Origin: JAPYTK01 sp964401935
GTDB taxonomy: Bacteria; Myxococcota_A; Polyangia; Polyangiales; Polyangiaceae
Reading direction: 5' to 3'
Length of the DNA stretch: 64,000 bases
Assembly: GCA_964401935.1 (NCBI GenBank)
Contig: CAYOAL010000035.1
Location: 1 to 64,000 of the forward strand
The notes beneath the pieces were generated by a model that did not search any database, was not told the origin of the DNA, and saw only the letters and a program-made list of their open reading frames with translations. Of this stretch, positions 1-8,571 are shown in pieces (position 1 is the first letter of the stretch; the number at the start of each line of letters is the position of its first letter). The position numbers were made by a program, and so were the translations under genes.

Positions 1-940
1 TGACCTTGATGGCGTCGCCCATGTTCTCGTCGATGGTGGCGCCGAAGATGATGTTCGCGTCCTCGTGGGCCTGCTCCTGGATGAGGGTGGCCGCTTCGCT
101 CACCTCGCGCATCCGCATGTCGGGGCCGCCGACCACGTTGATGAGCACGCCCATCGCGCCGTCGACGGAGATCTCGTCGAGCAACGGCGACGTGACCGCG
201 AGCTCCGCCGCGAGCCGCGCGCGACCCTCTCCCTTGGCGCAGCCGGTGCCCATGAGGGCGCGACCCATGTCGCTCATCACGGTGCGCACGTCGGCGAAGT
301 CGACGTTGACCATGCCGCTCTGGGTGATGAGATCGCTGATCCCCTTCACCGCCTGAAACAGCACCTCGTCCGCCTTGCGGAACGCCTCCATGAACGAGAG
401 ATCCTCGTCGTCGAGGGTGAGGAGCTTCTCGTTGGGGATGGTGACGAGCGTGTCGACGTGGTCGCGCAACAGATCGAGGCCCATCTCGGCCCGGCGCGCC
501 CGCTGCTTGCCCTCGAAGATGAACGGCTTGGTGGCCACGCCCACCACGAGGATCTCCTCCTCGCGCGCGAGCTGCGCGATCACCGGGGCGGCGCCGGTGC
601 CGGTCCCGCCCCCCATGCCCGCGGTCACGAAGATCATGTCCGCGCCGGAGATGGCGTCCTTGATGAGGTTGACGTCCTCGAGGGCGGCCTTGCGGCCACG
701 CTCGGGGTCGGCGCCGGCCCCGAGCCCTCGGGTGAGGGTGGTGCCGATCTGGAGCCTGGACGGAGCCAGGCAGTTGGTGAGGGCCTGGGCGTCGGTGTTG
801 ATGGCAACGAACTCGACACCCTCGAGCCCCAAGTTGATCATGGTGTTCACGGCGTTGCCACCGGAGCCACCGACGCCGATCACCTTGATGCGGGCGTCAT
901 AGGACACATTGTCGTCGGCGAATTCGATCGAAAAACTCAT
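1..940 (-). CDS. ftsZ: Cell division GTPase FtsZ (partial, C-terminus beyond left edge)
   Basis: FtsZ is the tubulin-like GTPase that forms the cytoplasmic Z ring. The 313 visible residues start with MSFSIEFADD. They contain the N-terminal GVGGSGGNAVN loop, the tubulin signature GGGTGTGAAP and the later NVDFADVRTVM segment, so the GTPase domain is almost entirely present. The C-terminal tail that binds FtsA lies outside the window. The ATG at 938-940 is preceded by GGGAG with 6 bases of spacing. Unlike the genes upstream, ftsZ is separated from ftsA by 156 bp, which carry a stem-loop, so it may be expressed partly on its own. Identification is certain. Confidence 0.98.
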   Translation of the reverse strand, partial: MSFSIEFADDNVSYDARIKVIGVGGSGGNAVNTMINLGLEGVEFVAINTDAQALTNCLAPSRLQIGTTLTRGLGAGADPERGRKAALEDVNLIKDAISGADMIFVTAGMGGGTGTGAAPVIAQLAREEEILVVGVATKPFIFEGKQRARRAEMGLDLLRDHVDTLVTIPNEKLLTLDDEDLSFMEAFRKADEVLFQAVKGISDLITQSGMVNVDFADVRTVMSDMGRALMGTGCAKGEGRARLAAELAVTSPLLDEISVDGAMGVLINVVGGPDMRMREVSEAATLIQEQAHEDANIIFGATIDENMGDAIKV

Positions 941-1062
941 GTCTTCTCCCGGGAACCAGCTCCATCGAGCTCGACGCTGGACTGCCTCTTTCCGTTGCGC
1001 CGTGAGGGTCTGGTTGCTTTGTGGTCGCTGCTGTTCGTAACTGAAGTCTGAAGGACGAATGG

Positions 1063-1099
1063 TGACGCTGGCCGTCGGGGCTGGCAGAGGCCAGCGTCA
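1063..1099 (-). terminator. Stem-loop starting at the ftsA stop codon, before ftsZ
   Basis: There is a perfect 11-bp inverted repeat (1063-1073 with 1089-1099) around a 15-base loop. On the transcribed strand the stem begins with the TGA stop codon of ftsA. No U-tract follows, so it could be a weak terminator, an attenuator or an RNA processing or stability element between ftsA and ftsZ. The repeat is seen directly; its function is inferred. Confidence 0.5.
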
Positions 1100-2368
1100 G
1101 AAGGCCGCGCGAAGCCAGCTCAAGAGTTTCGAGCGTGACTTCTTGTCGAGGTTGGCGGCCGGCGGCGGAGCCACGAGGGCCTCGTCCGCAAAGCCGGAGT
1201 CCAGTTGGCGGCTCGCCTCGTGGAGGGCCGCGGCCCCGTACTGGACGAGGCCGACGCCGGTTGCGTACTGCGGGCCGGCGACGAGCTGGGTGATGCCTCG
1301 CACGCCGATGGGCACGCCGAGACGAACGGGCATCCCGAGGATCTCCTCGGCGAACTCGGACATGCCCTCCATGAGGACGGCGCCCCCGGTGAGCACCGCG
1401 CCCGCCGCGAGCTGCTCGAGCAAGCCGGTGTCTTCGATGCGGGTGCGGATCACCGCGAAGATCTCCTCGATGCGCGGCTCGATGATGTCGCAGAGCACGC
1501 GCCGGGGGACGGTGCGGGAGGGGTGTCCGCCCACGCCCGGCACCTCGATGTCCTCGTCCTCGGCCACCATCCGTCCGAGAGCACAGCCGTCATTGCGCTT
1601 GATCCGCTCCGCCTCGCCCATCGGCGTGCGGAGACCGGCCGCGATGTCGGCGGTGACGTTGTTGCCACCCACCGGGATGACGCCGCAGTGGGCGATGCCC
1701 CCATCCACGTAGAGCAGGATGTCGGTCGTGCCGCCGCCGATGTCGATCACCGCGACCCCGATCTCCTTCTCGTCCTCCGACAGCACCGCGTCGGCGCTCG
1801 CGAGCGGCTCGAGCACCACGTCGGCCACCGTGAGGCCGCAGCGCTCCGCGCAACGCACCACGTTCTGCACCGGCGAGCTCGCGGCGGTCACGAGGTTGGC
1901 GCGAACCCCAAGGCGCACCCCGCTCATCCCCACCGGATCGCGGATGCCGTCCTGATTGTCGACGAGGAACTCGTGGGGGAGCACGTGGAGGATCTCGCGA
2001 TCCGAGTCGATCGGGATGGCGCGGGCCCCCTCGAGCACCCGGTCCACGTCATCGGGGGTGATCTCGCCGCCGGTGACCGCCACCACGCCGTCCGAGGTCT
2101 GGCACCGAATGTGGCTGCCACAAACCCCGGCGTACACCGTCCGGATCTCGACGCCGGCCATGGTCTGCGCCGCCTCGATGGCCTCGGCGATGGACCGGGT
2201 CGTCCAGTCGATGTTGGAGACGACACCCTTGCGCAGGCCGCGACATGGCACGTTGCCGACCCCCAGGATCGTGATGCCGTCGCCATCGACCTCGCCCACG
2301 ACAGCGGAGACTTTGGTCGTCCCGATGTCGAGCCCTACGACAATCTCTCCTGCCTCGAGTTCGCTCAT
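1097..2368 (-). CDS. ftsA: Cell division protein FtsA
   Basis: FtsA is the actin-like ATPase that tethers FtsZ to the membrane and recruits later division proteins. The 423-residue product has the phosphate-1 motif GLDIGTTKVSAVVGE near residue 10, the phosphate-2 motif VIDIGGGTTDILLY and a C-terminal basic helix ending KSRSKLLSWLRAAF that fits the usual membrane anchor. I chose the ATG at 2366-2368 because family members start just before this actin fold. An in-frame ATG at 2479 overlaps the ftsQ stop as ATGA and would add 37 residues, so a longer form is possible. ftsZ follows after a stem-loop. Confidence 0.96.
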   Translation of the reverse strand: MSELEAGEIVVGLDIGTTKVSAVVGEVDGDGITILGVGNVPCRGLRKGVVSNIDWTTRSIAEAIEAAQTMAGVEIRTVYAGVCGSHIRCQTSDGVVAVTGGEITPDDVDRVLEGARAIPIDSDREILHVLPHEFLVDNQDGIRDPVGMSGVRLGVRANLVTAASSPVQNVVRCAERCGLTVADVVLEPLASADAVLSEDEKEIGVAVIDIGGGTTDILLYVDGGIAHCGVIPVGGNNVTADIAAGLRTPMGEAERIKRNDGCALGRMVAEDEDIEVPGVGGHPSRTVPRRVLCDIIEPRIEEIFAVIRTRIEDTGLLEQLAAGAVLTGGAVLMEGMSEFAEEILGMPVRLGVPIGVRGITQLVAGPQYATGVGLVQYGAAALHEASRQLDSGFADEALVAPPPAANLDKKSRSKLLSWLRAAF

Positions 2369-2475
2369 ATCGTCGTGTCCCACGCGGCTGGCGATCGTTC
2401 GCGTCGCCAACCGACCCGACGCTGGCATGCGCCCTCTCCCTTGGCCAAGAAACGAGCCACCTTTCGCGCGCAATT

Positions 2476-3471
2476 TCATGGCTCTTTCACCGTGGTCTGG
2501 AGGCGCACCACCACCCGCTCGGGGTGGGCCTCGTTGTCGAGGAACAGGATCGCCCGAGCCACCTTCCGGTAGCGCAGCTCTTCGAGGATCCGCTCGGCCT
2601 TCTGCACCTTGTTGCGGAACGGCGGCTGCCCGAACGTGAGCACGATGCCGTCGCTCCCTACCGTGACGCTCACGGAGCCGTCGGCGTCGAGGCGAAGCTC
2701 CTGGAGCGGGTAGCGCTCGGTGATCTTCGCCTCCTCGAGATCGTCGACGAGATCGAAGACGCGGCGGATGCGCGCCGTCACTCCATCGCGATCGCGCGCC
2801 ACGTCTTCGGCCGCGATGCCGGTGATGACCGGGAGGTCGTGAGGATCGCTCTCGCCCAGCTCCTTGAAGATCTCGCCCGACGCGTCGGTGAGGAGGAGCT
2901 TGCCGTCGATCGCGGTGACCGCGCGGGCCTCCCGCTCGGTGACGACGACGGTGACCGCGTTCGGCAGATCCACGCTCACTTTGGCGCTGGCGATCCAGGG
3001 GTCGGCCTCGATGGCGGCCTGCGCTGCGTCTTCTTCGATAGTGAAGATGTTGCGACCGGTCACGAGCTCGGCGCGCTGCGCGATCTGCGTCGGGGTGCGG
3101 CGCTGATTGCCCTCCACCACCACGTTGCGCACCGCGAAGCGGGGACTGGTGCGGAGGTACCGTCGCAGGCCCCACGCCACCGCGAGGGACGCGGAGACCA
3201 CCACGATGAGGCCCGTCATGACCGAGAGCCGCGAGAGCCACGCGCGTCCCCAGCTCGAGCGACGCGGCGCCGTCGCCTGGCTGGCCTTCGGTTTCGGCGC
3301 TGGCTTCGCCTTCGGCGTCGCGCTCTTGCGTTTGAAGAGGCCCCACAGGCCCGTCCCCTTCTTGGCCGCCTGCTCGCTCGGCGTGGCGACGCGCTCCCGC
3401 CCGTTCTTGGGGAGCTCCACCAGCGACACGCGGCGGTTCCCCGGGAGCAAGCTCACAGAGCTCTTCCTCAC
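2476..3471 (-). CDS. ftsQ: Cell division protein FtsQ
   Basis: FtsQ is a bitopic divisome protein that links early and late division proteins in the periplasm. The 331-residue protein has a basic, Pro/Lys-rich cytoplasmic N-terminus of about 80 residues, one membrane helix (VMTGLIVVVSASLAVAWGL) and then a POTRA domain beginning near FAVRNVVVEGNQRRTPTQI, followed by the FtsQ/DivIB beta domain. Its start overlaps the murC stop as ATGA and its stop touches a possible ftsA start, so the three are probably translated together. The N-terminal tail is longer than in E. coli FtsQ. Confidence 0.93.
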   Translation of the reverse strand: MRKSSVSLLPGNRRVSLVELPKNGRERVATPSEQAAKKGTGLWGLFKRKSATPKAKPAPKPKASQATAPRRSSWGRAWLSRLSVMTGLIVVVSASLAVAWGLRRYLRTSPRFAVRNVVVEGNQRRTPTQIAQRAELVTGRNIFTIEEDAAQAAIEADPWIASAKVSVDLPNAVTVVVTEREARAVTAIDGKLLLTDASGEIFKELGESDPHDLPVITGIAAEDVARDRDGVTARIRRVFDLVDDLEEAKITERYPLQELRLDADGSVSVTVGSDGIVLTFGQPPFRNKVQKAERILEELRYRKVARAILFLDNEAHPERVVVRLQTTVKEP

Positions 3472-4883
3472 GGGGCGTCTCCGGGGTCGGTCGGCACCGC
3501 GAGGCGATCGCCGAGCGGTCCGAGGATGCGGTTGATGTCGCCGGCCCCGAGCGTGATGACCACGTCGCCGGGACGGGCGATGGCGGCGATGCGCTCGGGG
3601 AGCTCGTCCTTGTCGCTCACGAGCTCGGCCTCTTGGTGGCCGTAGCCACGGATCGCGTCCACCAGCCGCTCGCTGCTCACGCCCTCGATGGGCGTCTCGC
3701 CGGCGCGGTAGACGTCGGCCACGAAGAGCCGGTCGGTCTGGTTGAACGACCGCGCGAACTCGTCGAACAGATCGCGCGTGCGCGAGTAGCGGTGGGGCTG
3801 GAACACGCCGATGATGCGATGGGTCTCCACCGGATAGGCGCTGCGGGCGGCGTCGAGGGTGGCGCTGATCTCCGCCGGGTGATGCGCGTAGTCGTCGATG
3901 AGGGTGACGCCGGCGACCTCGCGCACCACCGTGAAGCGGCGCCCAACCCCGTCGAAGGTCGCGAGGGCTTCCTTGGTCACGTCGCGCGGCACCGAGAGCT
4001 CATCGGCGACCGCGATCGCGGCGAGACAGTTGAGCACGTTGTGGGCCCCCGGCATGCGCACCGTGAAGCCGCCGAGCGGCTCGCCGCGGCGGTAGGCGTT
4101 GAACGAGGTCTCGAGGCCGCGGTGGCGCACACCGCGCACGGAGTAGTCGGCCTGGGGCGACACGCCGTAGGTGACGTGACGAGCGTGGATGCGAGGGAGG
4201 ATGCTCTGCACGTGGGGATGGTCGAGGCAGAGCACGGCGAGGCCGTAGAAGGGGATGCGGTTCACGAACTCCACGAACGCGTCGAGGAGCGCTTTGTGGA
4301 TCCCCCAGTAGTCGAGGTGCTCCGCGTCGATGTTGGTGACGACGGCGATGGTGGGGTTGAGGCGCAAGAAGGTGCCGTCGCTCTCGTCGGCCTCCGCGAC
4401 CATCAGGTCGCCCTCGCCGAGGCGGGCGCCCCCCCCGAGGGAGGTCATCTTGCCCCCGACCATCACGGTGGGATCGAGCCCCCCCGCGCGCAGGATGGTG
4501 GCCACCAGCGAGGTGGTCGTGGTCTTGCCGTGGGAGCCGGCGATGGCCACGCCATACTTCACGCGCATCAGCTCCGCGAGCATGTCCGCGCGGCCGATCA
4601 CCGGGATGCCCAAGTCGTCGGCCTCGATGACCTCAGGGTTGTCGCGCGCGATGGCGGTGGAGGTGACGACCACATCGGCGCCGTGCACGTTGCCCGCCTC
4701 GTGTCCGATGTCGACACGCACCCCGAGGGACGCGAGGCGGTGGGTGCGCTCGCTGTCCTTCAAATCCGAGCCCGACACCTCGAACTCGAGGGAGCGCAGG
4801 ATCTCCGCGATTCCGCTCATTCCGGCGCCGCCCACGCCAACGACGTGGATGTGACGGACACGACCTCTGAAGAGCATGGACAT
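3468..4883 (-). CDS. murC: UDP-N-acetylmuramate--L-alanine ligase MurC
   Basis: MurC adds L-alanine to UDP-MurNAc with ATP, the first amino-acid step of the peptidoglycan stem peptide, in the cytoplasm. The 471-residue protein shows the N-terminal GVGGAGMSGIAEIL loop, the Mur ligase ATP motif GSHGKTTTTSL, the EADESDG motif and TNIDAEHLDYWG, all typical of MurC. It starts 6 bp after murG and overlaps ftsQ by ATGA. A second in-frame ATG lies two codons later. In many bacteria murB and ddl follow murC; here neither does. Confidence 0.97.
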   Translation of the reverse strand: MSMLFRGRVRHIHVVGVGGAGMSGIAEILRSLEFEVSGSDLKDSERTHRLASLGVRVDIGHEAGNVHGADVVVTSTAIARDNPEVIEADDLGIPVIGRADMLAELMRVKYGVAIAGSHGKTTTTSLVATILRAGGLDPTVMVGGKMTSLGGGARLGEGDLMVAEADESDGTFLRLNPTIAVVTNIDAEHLDYWGIHKALLDAFVEFVNRIPFYGLAVLCLDHPHVQSILPRIHARHVTYGVSPQADYSVRGVRHRGLETSFNAYRRGEPLGGFTVRMPGAHNVLNCLAAIAVADELSVPRDVTKEALATFDGVGRRFTVVREVAGVTLIDDYAHHPAEISATLDAARSAYPVETHRIIGVFQPHRYSRTRDLFDEFARSFNQTDRLFVADVYRAGETPIEGVSSERLVDAIRGYGHQEAELVSDKDELPERIAAIARPGDVVITLGAGDINRILGPLGDRLAVPTDPGDAP

Positions 4884-4889
4884 GGTGGG

Positions 4890-6008
4890 TCAGGCGTTGA
4901 ACAGAGCGGTCTTGGTGGCGGTGAGGCTCCGGCGCTGGGCCAGCTCGAGCAGGTCTTGGGCGATCACGCGGGCCGCGTCGGGTCGCCCCCGAGCCGCGGC
5001 ACGGGCAGCCATCGCGCGCCGCGCCTCGGGGTCGCCGAGCAGGCGCTCGAGCTCGGCCTCGAGGCGCTCGGGGCTGGCGTCGGCCTGCACCACGCAGATG
5101 GCGGCCCCGTCGCGCTCGAGCGACCGAGCGTTGTGGCGCTGGTGGTCGTCGGCCGCGTGGGGATAGGGCACGAGGATGCTCGCCCGCCCCACCGCGCAGA
5201 GCTCCGCGAGGGACCCGGCGCCCGCCCGCTCGATCACCACGTCGGCTCCCGCGAGGGCCTCCGCCACATCGTCGATGAACGTCGTCACCTGCACCCGGTC
5301 GGCGATGCCGAGCGTGGCGTAGAGGGCGCGCACGGCGCCGTCCTTGTCGCGGCCGGTCTGATGCACCACCTCGACGTGCCCGTGGCGGGAAAGGCAGGCC
5401 GCGAGGGCTCGCGGCACCGACTCGTTGAGGGCGAGCGCGCCCTGGCTCCCGCCCATCACCAGCACCCGCGTGACGTCGCGCTCCGCGGGTGGCTGCGGGG
5501 AGAACCGCGCCCGCAGCGGCACCCCCGTCCAGCGCACCGCGCTCGCGCGAAAGGCGCGCTTGGTCTCGGGGAAACACACGTAGGCGCGCCGGACCAGCGG
5601 CCCCAGGATGCGGTTGGTGAAGCCCACCACGCAGTTCGGCTCGAGCAGGGTGACCGGCACGCCGAGAGAGCGCGCGGCGAGGGTCACCGGCCCCGCCGCG
5701 TAGCCCCCCACCGAGAACACCACCTGGGGCTCGAGGCGCCGCACGAGGGCCCGCGCCTCCCCGAGCACGAGCGCCGCACGAAGCGCGCCGCGCACGAAGC
5801 CACCGAGCCCACCGCCCCGGAGGGGCAGCACCTCGAGCAGCTCGAGGCGCTCGCCGGCCTCCCCGAGCACCTTCGTCTCGATCCCGCGGGCGGTCCCCAC
5901 GAACACCACCTCCACGTCGCGCTGCTCCTTCCGGAGCGCCTCCGCGACCGCCACCATGGGGAACACGTGGCCCCCCGTCCCTCCCCCCGCGATCAGCACC
6001 GTGGTCAC
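4890..6008 (-). CDS. murG: Lipid II synthase MurG (UDP-GlcNAc transferase)
   Basis: MurG transfers GlcNAc from UDP-GlcNAc onto lipid I to make lipid II at the inner face of the cytoplasmic membrane. The 372-residue protein begins MTTVLIAGGGTGGHVFP, the first glycine-rich loop of this GT28 family, and has GGYAAGPVTLAA, the GGSQGALALNE loop and the ERAGAGSLAEL acceptor and donor motifs. Its length is normal. Its ATG overlaps the ftsW stop (ATGA). The C-terminus runs to within 6 bp of murC. Confidence 0.97.
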   Translation of the reverse strand: MTTVLIAGGGTGGHVFPMVAVAEALRKEQRDVEVVFVGTARGIETKVLGEAGERLELLEVLPLRGGGLGGFVRGALRAALVLGEARALVRRLEPQVVFSVGGYAAGPVTLAARSLGVPVTLLEPNCVVGFTNRILGPLVRRAYVCFPETKRAFRASAVRWTGVPLRARFSPQPPAERDVTRVLVMGGSQGALALNESVPRALAACLSRHGHVEVVHQTGRDKDGAVRALYATLGIADRVQVTTFIDDVAEALAGADVVIERAGAGSLAELCAVGRASILVPYPHAADDHQRHNARSLERDGAAICVVQADASPERLEAELERLLGDPEARRAMAARAAARGRPDAARVIAQDLLELAQRRSLTATKTALFNA

Positions 6009-7246
6009 GTGGCCACCTCCGGCTCCTCGGCCGCGGTGGCGACCACCGCCGTGGCGCTGGGCAAGGGCTCCTCTGGGGGCTCCTCGCGGGCGACCGCCGG
6101 CGCGCGGCGGCGGCGGCTGATGCTGAGGAGGATGCCGATGGAGCCTGCGCTCACCATCAACGACGAGCCGCCGTAGCTCACGAAGGGGAGCGTGAGGCCC
6201 TTGGTGGGCAGGATCGCGGTGGCCACCGCGAGGTTCAAGAGCACCTGAATCGACAACAACGCCGAGAGCCCGAAGGCGATGTAGCTGCCGTAGTCGTCGA
6301 CCGCGTCGAACGCGGTCTTCACACCGCGCGAGATGATGACCGCGTAGAGGGCGCAGAGGCTGGCGATCCCGATGAAGCCGAGCTCCTCACCGATGATGGC
6401 GGCGATGAAGTCGGTGTGGGCGTCGGGGAGGTAGAGCACCTGCAGGCCCTTGCCGAGCCCGAGGCCGGTGGTGCCTCCCGAGCCGAAGCTCATCACCGAC
6501 TGGAAGGGTTGGTAAGCCAGGCCCTGACGGTGCTGGTCCATGTTGAACCAGGCGAGGATGCGACCGTAGCGGTAGGCGCTGAGGCGGATGAGAGCCACGC
6601 CGGCGGTGATGAAGATGGTGCTCGTGGTGAAGAGGTGGGCGACGCGCGCGCCCGCCACGAAGAGCATGAACATGGTGAGCGCGAGCAACACCACCGCGCT
6701 GCCGAAGTCGGGCTGTTTCAGGCAGAGCGCCATGAGCACGCCGACGACGAGGAAGTGGGGCACGAAGCCGGCCCAGAACTTCCTCACGCCGTCGCCCTTC
6801 TTGGAGAGCGAGTAGGCGAGCCACATCACGAGCACCACCTTGGCCACCTCCGAGGGCTGCACGTGCACGGGGCCCACGGTGAGCCAGCGGTAGGCGTTCC
6901 CCGCCCGATGACCGAGGCCGGCGATGGTGGCGACGAGCATGCCCACCGTCACGAGGAGCAGCGGGTAGGTGAGGGCGCGGAGGCGCCGATAGTCGAAGCG
7001 GCTCGCGAGCCACATGACGACGAGCCCGAGCACGCCATACGACGCTTGCCGCCGCAGGTAGTGCTGGGCATCGCCGAAGCGCACCGTGGCCTCGAACGCG
7101 CTGGCGCTGTACACCATCACCAGACCGAAGCCGATGAGGGCCACCACCGCGGCCGCGAGCACGGTGTCGACCGGCCCCTCGCCGCTCTCGGTGATGAGCC
7201 GACGGGCGCCGCGGGTGAGGCTCTGCTTCGCGACGGTCGCGCTCAT
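6005..7246 (-). CDS. ftsW: Septal peptidoglycan polymerase FtsW (SEDS family)
   Basis: FtsW is the membrane glycosyltransferase that polymerises lipid II at the septum with its partner class B PBP (FtsI, encoded upstream). The 413-residue product has about ten hydrophobic segments, the N-terminal GFGLVMVYSASA, the conserved loop DAHTDFIAAIIGEELGFIG and the C-terminal PFVSYGGSSL signature. The start at 7244-7246 overlaps the murD stop as ATGA and fits the SEDS N-terminus; the open frame extends upstream only as a shadow of murD. The C-terminal 40 residues are a charged cytoplasmic tail. Confidence 0.96.
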   Translation of the reverse strand: MSATVAKQSLTRGARRLITESGEGPVDTVLAAAVVALIGFGLVMVYSASAFEATVRFGDAQHYLRRQASYGVLGLVVMWLASRFDYRRLRALTYPLLLVTVGMLVATIAGLGHRAGNAYRWLTVGPVHVQPSEVAKVVLVMWLAYSLSKKGDGVRKFWAGFVPHFLVVGVLMALCLKQPDFGSAVVLLALTMFMLFVAGARVAHLFTTSTIFITAGVALIRLSAYRYGRILAWFNMDQHRQGLAYQPFQSVMSFGSGGTTGLGLGKGLQVLYLPDAHTDFIAAIIGEELGFIGIASLCALYAVIISRGVKTAFDAVDDYGSYIAFGLSALLSIQVLLNLAVATAILPTKGLTLPFVSYGGSSLMVSAGSIGILLSISRRRRAPAVAREEPPEEPLPSATAVVATAAEEPEVAT

Positions 7247-8571
7247 CGCTCGCCTCCCAGGGCGCGCACCGCGGCGACGAAGGCCTCGCCGCGCGCCTTG
7301 TAGCTCGTGAACATGTCGTAGCTCGAGCACGCCGGGCTCAGGAGCACCGCGTCGCCCGGCGCGGCGAGACGGGCCGCGACCTGCACCGCCGCGGCCAGGC
7401 TCTCCGCCCGCTCCACCGGCACGACGTCGCCCACCGCCGCCGCGATGCGCTCGGCCGCTTCGCCGATCACCACCACCGCCCTGCCCCGCTCGGCGAGGGC
7501 CCGAACGAGCGGCTCGTAGTCGCCGAGCTTGTCGCGGCCCCCGGCGATCAGCACCGCGCGCGCCTCCTCGAGGCCCTCGAGCGCGGCCACCGCGGCCCCC
7601 ACGTTGGTCGCCTTGCTGTCGTCGTAGAAGCGCACACCTTCGCGCTCCGCGACCAGGGCGTGGCGGTGGGCGAGGCCGGTGAAGCCAGCGAGGGCGCGCT
7701 CGATCCCCTCCGAGGTCGCCCCCACCGCCCGCGCCGCCGCGATCGCCGCGCAGGCGTTGCTGAGGTTGTGCCGCCCACGCAGCCGAACGCTCGCGAGCGC
7801 CACCTCGCCGCCTTCGTAGCGGAGCGCGTCGCCCGCGAGACACACCGCAGCCGGCTCGGTGATGCTGAAGGTGACGAGCCGCGCCCCACCGCGGGCCGCT
7901 TGCGCGGCGCAGACCGGGTCGCCGGCGGGGATGACGGCCACGTCGTCCGCGGTCATCGTCACGAAGGGGTTGCCTTTGGCGGCGGCGTAGGCCTCGAAGC
8001 TCGGGTAGCGATCGAGGTGGTCCTCGGTGACGTTGAGCAGCACGTTCACCTTCGCGTGCAGCGTGGGCACGCGCTCTGCCTGAAAGCTCGAGAGCTCCAC
8101 CACCACCACGTCGAGCTCCCGATCCACCGCCTCGCAGGCCGGGGTGCCGAAGTTGCCGCCGATGAAGGCGCGGAGGCCGCTCTCCTCCAGCATGCGGTGG
8201 CAGAGGGCGGTGACCGTGCTCTTGCCGTTGGTGCCGCCCACGAGCACCCAGGGCAAGGGCGAGAAGCGCGACGCGAGCTCCACCTCGCTGATCACCTCGG
8301 CGCCGCGGCGCTCCACCTCGAGCACCGCCTCGCGCTCCGGCACCCCCGGCGAGATCACCACCAGCTCCGCCGCGGCGAGGGCCCCCGCCTGGAGCGGCCC
8401 CCGATGGAGCGCGACGCCCTCCGCGGCGAGGGCGAGGGCAGCCTCGGAGAGGGTGGCCGCCTCGTCGTAGCCGTGTACCACCGCGCCGCGCGCGCGGCAC
8501 AGGCGGGCAGCGGCGATCCCGCTCGCCCCGAGGCCCACGATGGCCACGACTCTGCCCGTGAGCTCCATCAT
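7243..8571 (-). CDS. murD: UDP-MurNAc-L-Ala--D-Glu ligase MurD
   Basis: MurD adds D-glutamate to UDP-MurNAc-L-Ala in the cytoplasm. The 442-residue protein starts MMELTGRVVAIVGLGASG, with the N-terminal Rossmann-like loop, and carries the ATP motif GGTNGKSTVTAL, NVTEDHLDRY and the C-terminal DDSKATN motif that is typical of MurD. The start codon shares one base with the mraY stop (TGATG) and the stop overlaps ftsW (ATGA). The length matches the family. Confidence 0.96.
   Translation of the reverse strand: MMELTGRVVAIVGLGASGIAAARLCRARGAVVHGYDEAATLSEAALALAAEGVALHRGPLQAGALAAAELVVISPGVPEREAVLEVERRGAEVISEVELASRFSPLPWVLVGGTNGKSTVTALCHRMLEESGLRAFIGGNFGTPACEAVDRELDVVVVELSSFQAERVPTLHAKVNVLLNVTEDHLDRYPSFEAYAAAKGNPFVTMTADDVAVIPAGDPVCAAQAARGGARLVTFSITEPAAVCLAGDALRYEGGEVALASVRLRGRHNLSNACAAIAAARAVGATSEGIERALAGFTGLAHRHALVAEREGVRFYDDSKATNVGAAVAALEGLEEARAVLIAGGRDKLGDYEPLVRALAERGRAVVVIGEAAERIAAAVGDVVPVERAESLAAAVQVAARLAAPGDAVLLSPACSSYDMFTSYKARGEAFVAAVRALGGER

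Noticed and set aside
3633..6176. Plus-strand open frame of over 800 codons across murC and murG
   Set aside because: Antisense shadow of well-supported genes; low-complexity His/Glu/Arg composition.
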